From Micromonospora ureilytica (GTDB lineage Bacteria > Actinomycetota > Actinomycetes > Mycobacteriales > Micromonosporaceae), in contig NZ_JADOTX010000001.1 in assembly GCF_015751765.1 (NCBI RefSeq), forward strand, positions 1,364,001 to 1,428,000: 64,000 bases of DNA, given 5' to 3'. The notes under the pieces are model-generated. The model saw nothing but the letters and a program-made list of their open reading frames with translations, ran no database searches and had not been told where the DNA came from. Of the stretch, positions 60,941-64,000 are shown piece by piece (position 1 is the stretch's first letter; each line of letters begins with the position of its first letter). Position numbers and translations under genes: made by a program.

Positions 60941-61217
60941 GCAGAGCCGTTCGTGAAGGCGAAGTGGTCAGGTGGCGTTGTTCCCAGGGTGGCTGATGCC
61001 GGCTGGCGTCTCGGGTTGCCTCACGCTGCGCCTGCACGTGCCGTAGATCGATGTGGAGCGTTGCGGGTGAGCTTGCTGGAGTCCGCCGTAGTTCCGTCAT
61101 CTGAGACACCGATCCCACTCGCGGCGCCATGAGCAGCGCATCCTCTGTGGTGACCTCTTCGGTGGACCCGAAGGCGTCAGCGCTGGCACCCCGCGGAGGC
61201 GGTAGGGCGGAGTCGGC
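60941..61217. other. Intergenic stretch without a recognisable gene
   Basis: 277 nt between the oxidoreductase and the TetR gene. Short ORFs on both strands are not convincing. The sequence is less regular in codon structure than its surroundings and could be decayed mobile-element or gene debris. I see no terminal repeats. Confidence 0.4.
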
Positions 61218-61823
61218 TCATGTCGAAGAGAGTGCGTCTGCGTATCGACGTTGAGGCGCGGTTAACCGATGTCCCAGGACGAGCGCGTCCAGGAAATCGT
61301 CGAAGGCGCGATCGGCTCGTGGCGTGTCGCCGGTGGCCTCGACGTCCATGATGAGGCCGCGGATGACGGCCAGCACCAGGGTGGCGAGTTCGGGGCGGCC
61401 GACGGTACGCATGCCGTCCTCGAGAGGCTGCAGCCAGTCGGTGGTGGCCTCGCGCCGGAAATTCGGCCACAACTGCTGTTCAGCGTCCTGGCGGAGCTTG
61501 CCGAACATGCTGAGGTAGGGGCGGCCCTCGGGGCCGGTGATGGCCTGCCACGCGCGCCGCAGCGTGCTCAGGTAAGGCTCGCCCGGCTTGGGGGACAACA
61601 GGTCGCCGTAGAACTCGCGTTGAAGCTGCCGCGCCCGGCGCAGGGTCTCGCGCAGCAGCGCGTCGCGCGTCCCGAAGTGGTAGATCAGCATGCGGGTCGA
61701 GCAGCCCGTCGCCTTCACCAACGGTTCGAGACGGTCGGGCAGGCCGTGGGCGAGCGCGTGATCGACGCAGGCGTCGAGGATGCGGTCGCGGATCTCGGGT
61801 TGTTTGTGACGTCCCACCGCCAC
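61218..61823 (-). CDS. TetR-family transcriptional regulator
   Basis: 201 residues. HTH: IRDRILDACVDHALAHGLPDRLEPLVKATGCSTRMLIYHFGTRDALLRETL (residues ~11-61). The recognition region has the unusual STRMLIYHFGTRD, in which the normal first-helix spacing is kept. It diverges from the alpha/beta hydrolase gene and probably represses it through the site at 61832. GTG at 61823 or 61817 may start translation. Confidence 0.88.
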   Translation of the reverse strand: MAVGRHKQPEIRDRILDACVDHALAHGLPDRLEPLVKATGCSTRMLIYHFGTRDALLRETLRRARQLQREFYGDLLSPKPGEPYLSTLRRAWQAITGPEGRPYLSMFGKLRQDAEQQLWPNFRREATTDWLQPLEDGMRTVGRPELATLVLAVIRGLIMDVEATGDTPRADRAFDDFLDALVLGHRLTAPQRRYADALSST

Positions 61824-61831
61824 ACTTTTTC

Positions 61832-61849
61832 ACGTAACTGGCGGTACGT
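61832..61849. promoter_or_regulatory. Imperfect inverted repeat ACGTAAC-TGGC-GGTACGT, candidate TetR site
   Basis: 7-4-7 arms with one mismatch, in the 59-nt gap between the TetR and hydrolase genes. Position fits an operator for the divergent pair. Confidence 0.45.
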
Positions 61850-61882
61850 CTAACGTTGATCCCAGCGGAGAAGGAGTCAGAG

Positions 61883-62581
61883 ATGCGAGTGGTATTCGTG
61901 CACGGTGCGTGTGTCCGGGACGGCGTCTGGTGGTGGCACCCGACCGCCGAAGCACTGCGCGAGCGGGGCATCAGCAGCGTCGCGCCGGCGTTGCCGAGCT
62001 GCGGTGAGGGCGACCGGCCCGCCGGTTCGAACGGTCCCGGCCTGCCGGAGGACGTCGCGGCGGTGCGGGCGGTGCTGGCCGCGGGCGATGAGCCGACGGT
62101 GGTCGTGGGACACAGCTATGGCGGGATCGTCGCGGCCGAGGCCGCAGTGGGCGTCGCATCGGTGCGGCACATGGTCTTTGTGTCGAGCTATCTGCCCGAG
62201 CCGGGCGAGTCGCTGTCGACCTTTGGCGCTCCGGAACCGCCGCCGTTTCTCGACTTCGACCCTGAGGGCGGCACGTTCGGCGCGGTACCGCAGTTGTTCG
62301 CCGAGACCCTCATGCAGGACTGCCCGCCGGACATCGTCCGCGAGGGTGCGGCTCGCCTGATCCGGCAGACGATTGCCGTCACCCAGCAGCCGGTGCGGCA
62401 GGTGGCGTGGCGCGACCTGCCGACAACGTATGTGGTGTGCGCCGACGATCGCGGCACCCCAGCATCGGCGCAGCGTGAGTTCTCCCGCCGCGCCGGCAAG
62501 GTCGTCGAACTGCCGACGGGCCACCATCCGTTCCTGTCCGACCCGCAGGCCGTCGCCGACATCCTGACCGGGCTCTCATGA
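61883..62581 (+). CDS. Alpha/beta hydrolase
   Basis: 232 residues. VVFVHGACVRDGVWWW (oxyanion), VVGHSYGGIVA with nucleophile Ser in GHSYG (residue ~80), Asp in VVCADDRGTPA, and catalytic His in PTGHHPFLSDP. Small esterase of the EstC/hydroxynitrile-lyase-like group. ATG follows AAGGAG. It overlaps the SnoaL-like gene (ATGA), so the two act together, perhaps on a small carbonyl or ester compound. Substrate unknown. Confidence 0.9.
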   Translation: MRVVFVHGACVRDGVWWWHPTAEALRERGISSVAPALPSCGEGDRPAGSNGPGLPEDVAAVRAVLAAGDEPTVVVGHSYGGIVAAEAAVGVASVRHMVFVSSYLPEPGESLSTFGAPEPPPFLDFDPEGGTFGAVPQLFAETLMQDCPPDIVREGAARLIRQTIAVTQQPVRQVAWRDLPTTYVVCADDRGTPASAQREFSRRAGKVVELPTGHHPFLSDPQAVADILTGLS

Positions 62582-62922
62582 CCAGGCCGCCGGAGCTGGT
62601 GCGGCGCATGTACGCCGCCTACAACCGCCGGGACGCCGACGGCCTGCTCGCCCTGCTGACCAACGACGTCGACTGGCCGGACGGCGATGTCAGGCTGCAC
62701 GGCAAGGATGCGCTCCGCCGCTACTGGCTTGAGCAGTGGACCCGGGTCCACACCCACGACGAGCCCAGCGAGCCGGTCGAGCTGGGTGATGGGCGTATCG
62801 CGGTTCGTGTCGACCAGACGGTCCGCACGCCGGAAGGGTCGCCGTTGTCGACGGCGCGCTTCGTCCACCTCTTCCAGATCCGCGATGGACTGACCGCCCG
62901 AATGGACATCGAAACAGCTTAG
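62578..62922 (+). CDS. SnoaL-like (nuclear transport factor 2 fold) protein
   Basis: 114 residues. ELVRRMYAAYNRRDADGLLALLTNDVDWPDG (residues ~6-36) and LSTARFVHLFQIRDGLTARMDIET match the NTF2/SnoaL family, which includes small isomerases, dehydratases and binding proteins. Expressed with the hydrolase through a 4-nt overlap. Reaction unknown. Confidence 0.87.
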   Translation: MTRPPELVRRMYAAYNRRDADGLLALLTNDVDWPDGDVRLHGKDALRRYWLEQWTRVHTHDEPSEPVELGDGRIAVRVDQTVRTPEGSPLSTARFVHLFQIRDGLTARMDIETA

Positions 62923-62932
62923 TACTCCAACG

Positions 62933-63178
62933 TCACTTGGCCTGTCTGCGCTGGTAGTGGGATCGGCGGGCGCGGGCTTGGGATGTTCGTCGCCAGCGGG
63001 ACCAGTGCAGGGTGTGCTCTGGCGAGAGCGATGTGGCGAGGACGAAGGCGTTGAGGAGTCGGCGGCTCTCGGCGACGGTCAGCGCGAACCCGACCTGGTC
63101 GGGGACGCCGGCGGCGGTGAGACGCTCAGGCCGGTCGCACCAGGTCGACCACAGGAGCGCGTGCAGACTGGCGGCATC
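62933..63178 (-). pseudogene. Transposase C-terminal remnant
   Basis: 82 codons, open frame without its own start, ending in TGA at 62933. It reads ASLHALLWSTWCDRPERLTA, then VGFALTVAESRRLLNAFVLA and ends HWSRWRRTSQARARRSHYQR plus RQAK. The Arg-rich WRRxxQARARRSHYRR-type ending resembles C-termini of actinomycete IS transposases, IS701-like from memory. The N-terminal part and inverted repeats are missing, so it is a decayed fragment. Confidence 0.55.
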
Positions 63179-63190
63179 TTGTTGCCCCGA

Positions 63191-64000
63191 TCATGGCCGC
63201 ATGCATCGATCGGCGGTCGAAGCACGTACGTCAGGCGATGATCGGCGGAAGCTGCCATGGGGGACGCCGGCCGGGCCGCTCAGCTCCGCCAGGAGGGCGT
63301 CCACCGCGGGCCGCTGCGGCGTGCCGCCGAGGGCGCGGGTGACCGCGAAGATGCGTCGCTCGGTGACCGGCTCGACCAGTGGCTCCACGTGCACCCCGGG
63401 TGGCACGTGGCGCAGCGCCAGCTCCGGCACCAGCGCAGCGCCCAGCCCGGCCGCGACGAGGTCCAGCGTGAGCGCGAAGTCGACGGCACGGTGCCGGATG
63501 TCCGGCTCGAAGCCCGCGAGCCGGCAAGCGTGCAACGTGGACCGCAGGCACGGCGTGTGTTCGGCGCTGGCGATCCATGGCAGGTCACGTAGCTCGCTCA
63601 GCCGTCCGGTGCGACGGCGCCAATCGACTGGAGTGATCAGGTGCATCGGGTCGGTGGTGACCGGATGCCGGTCCAGGTCGTCGACCAGCGGCACGGGCAC
63701 GTGGTCGTACTCCTGCAGCACCACCACGTCGAGGGAGCCGGAGCGCAGGTCGAGGCGGCTCTGCTGGTCTTCGGCCTCGATCACCCGCACGTCCAGCTCT
63801 GGGTGCTTCGCCCGCGCGCGGGCGGCGGCGGGTGCCACTAGCGCGCCGGCCGCGGACGCGAACGCACCGACCCGCACCGTGCCGCTGACCCCGTGGCGGA
63901 GCGCGGCGAGCCCGGCCACCGCCTGCTCCACCGCGTCCAGCACGTCCTTCGCGTGGCTGGCCAGGACCTGGCCGGCCGGGGTGAGGACGATCCCGCGCCC
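63191..64000 (-). CDS. LysR-family transcriptional regulator (N-terminus cut by window end)
   Basis: About 270 residues are visible. Reading in from the window end: RGRGIVLTPAGQVLASHAKD, the C-terminal edge of the LysR HTH/linker helix, then GTVRVGAFASAAGALVAPAAARARAKHPELDVRVIEAED, the start of the substrate-binding domain, and GLGAALVPELALRHVPPGV near its end. The HTH itself lies beyond 64000. The short tail after FRRSSPDVRAS may be degenerate extension next to the transposase remnant. Targets unknown. Confidence 0.88.
   Translation of the reverse strand, partial: GRGIVLTPAGQVLASHAKDVLDAVEQAVAGLAALRHGVSGTVRVGAFASAAGALVAPAAARARAKHPELDVRVIEAEDQQSRLDLRSGSLDVVVLQEYDHVPVPLVDDLDRHPVTTDPMHLITPVDWRRRTGRLSELRDLPWIASAEHTPCLRSTLHACRLAGFEPDIRHRAVDFALTLDLVAAGLGAALVPELALRHVPPGVHVEPLVEPVTERRIFAVTRALGGTPQRPAVDALLAELSGPAGVPHGSFRRSSPDVRASTADRCMRP

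Noticed and set aside
1..64000. CRISPR array, tRNA or rRNA genes
   Set aside because: No regularly spaced direct repeats and no tRNA or rRNA-like sequence were recognised while reading both strands; a covariance search could still find one.

Overview
The window is high-GC DNA with many GTG/TTG starts, Tat and lipobox signals, several LacI-, IclR- and MarR-type regulators next to the genes they probably control, a DUF574-type SAM methyltransferase and a Streptomyces-like DyP/copper operon. This fits a sporulating soil actinomycete. Micromonosporaceae (Micromonospora-like) is my best guess, from gene style only. No rRNA, tRNA, CRISPR array, complete IS element or prophage was seen.

Positions 1-28.3 kb form a plant cell-wall (arabinoxylan-type) and sugar-acid catabolic region. 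An IclR regulator (cut by the window edge) diverges from a tightly overlapping operon: sugar ABC importer (lipoprotein plus two permeases), enolase-superfamily acid-sugar dehydratase, FAH-fold dehydratase and 2-oxoglutarate-semialdehyde-type dehydrogenase. Next come a secreted esterase, a GH51 arabinofuranosidase diverging from a GH3 glycosidase, a LacI regulator, a secreted esterase built from two tandem esterase modules (the first one degenerate), a second sugar ABC importer, an IlvD/Edd pentonate-type dehydratase, a second LacI regulator, a secreted phosphodiester glycosidase and a CBM2-GH30 xylanase. Together they read as: cut and de-esterify hemicellulose outside the cell, import the products, and channel a sugar acid through a non-phosphorylative route to 2-oxoglutarate. 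Four copies of one 19-bp operator link the GH51/GH3 pair to the first LacI gene.

Positions 28.4-49 kb are a patchwork of regulator/target pairs and small enzymes. They include a MarR regulator facing a fused LLM-BBE flavoprotein, an AlkD-like protein, CutA, an XRE/TPR regulator, a D-cysteine desulfhydrase-type PLP enzyme, MarR facing NmrA, a VOC protein, an SMP-30 lactonase facing an Lrp regulator, a DHFR-like protein, GntR facing an ABC exporter, TetR facing an aldo/keto reductase, a GNAT protein and a LuxR/TPR regulator.

Positions 49-59 kb hold a bicupin oxalate decarboxylase and a minus-strand copper operon: CopC-fusion membrane protein, PCu(A)C chaperone, Tat-exported DyP peroxidase, CopC, CopD-CtaG fusion and a PepSY protein. 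This resembles the extracytoplasmic copper-trafficking operon known around DtpA in Streptomyces. From 59 kb on, a cobalamin riboswitch precedes an acyl-CoA thioesterase gene (unusual), followed by a quinone-oxidoreductase-like protein, TetR facing an alpha/beta hydrolase and SnoaL pair, a possible transposase remnant, and a LysR gene cut by the window end.
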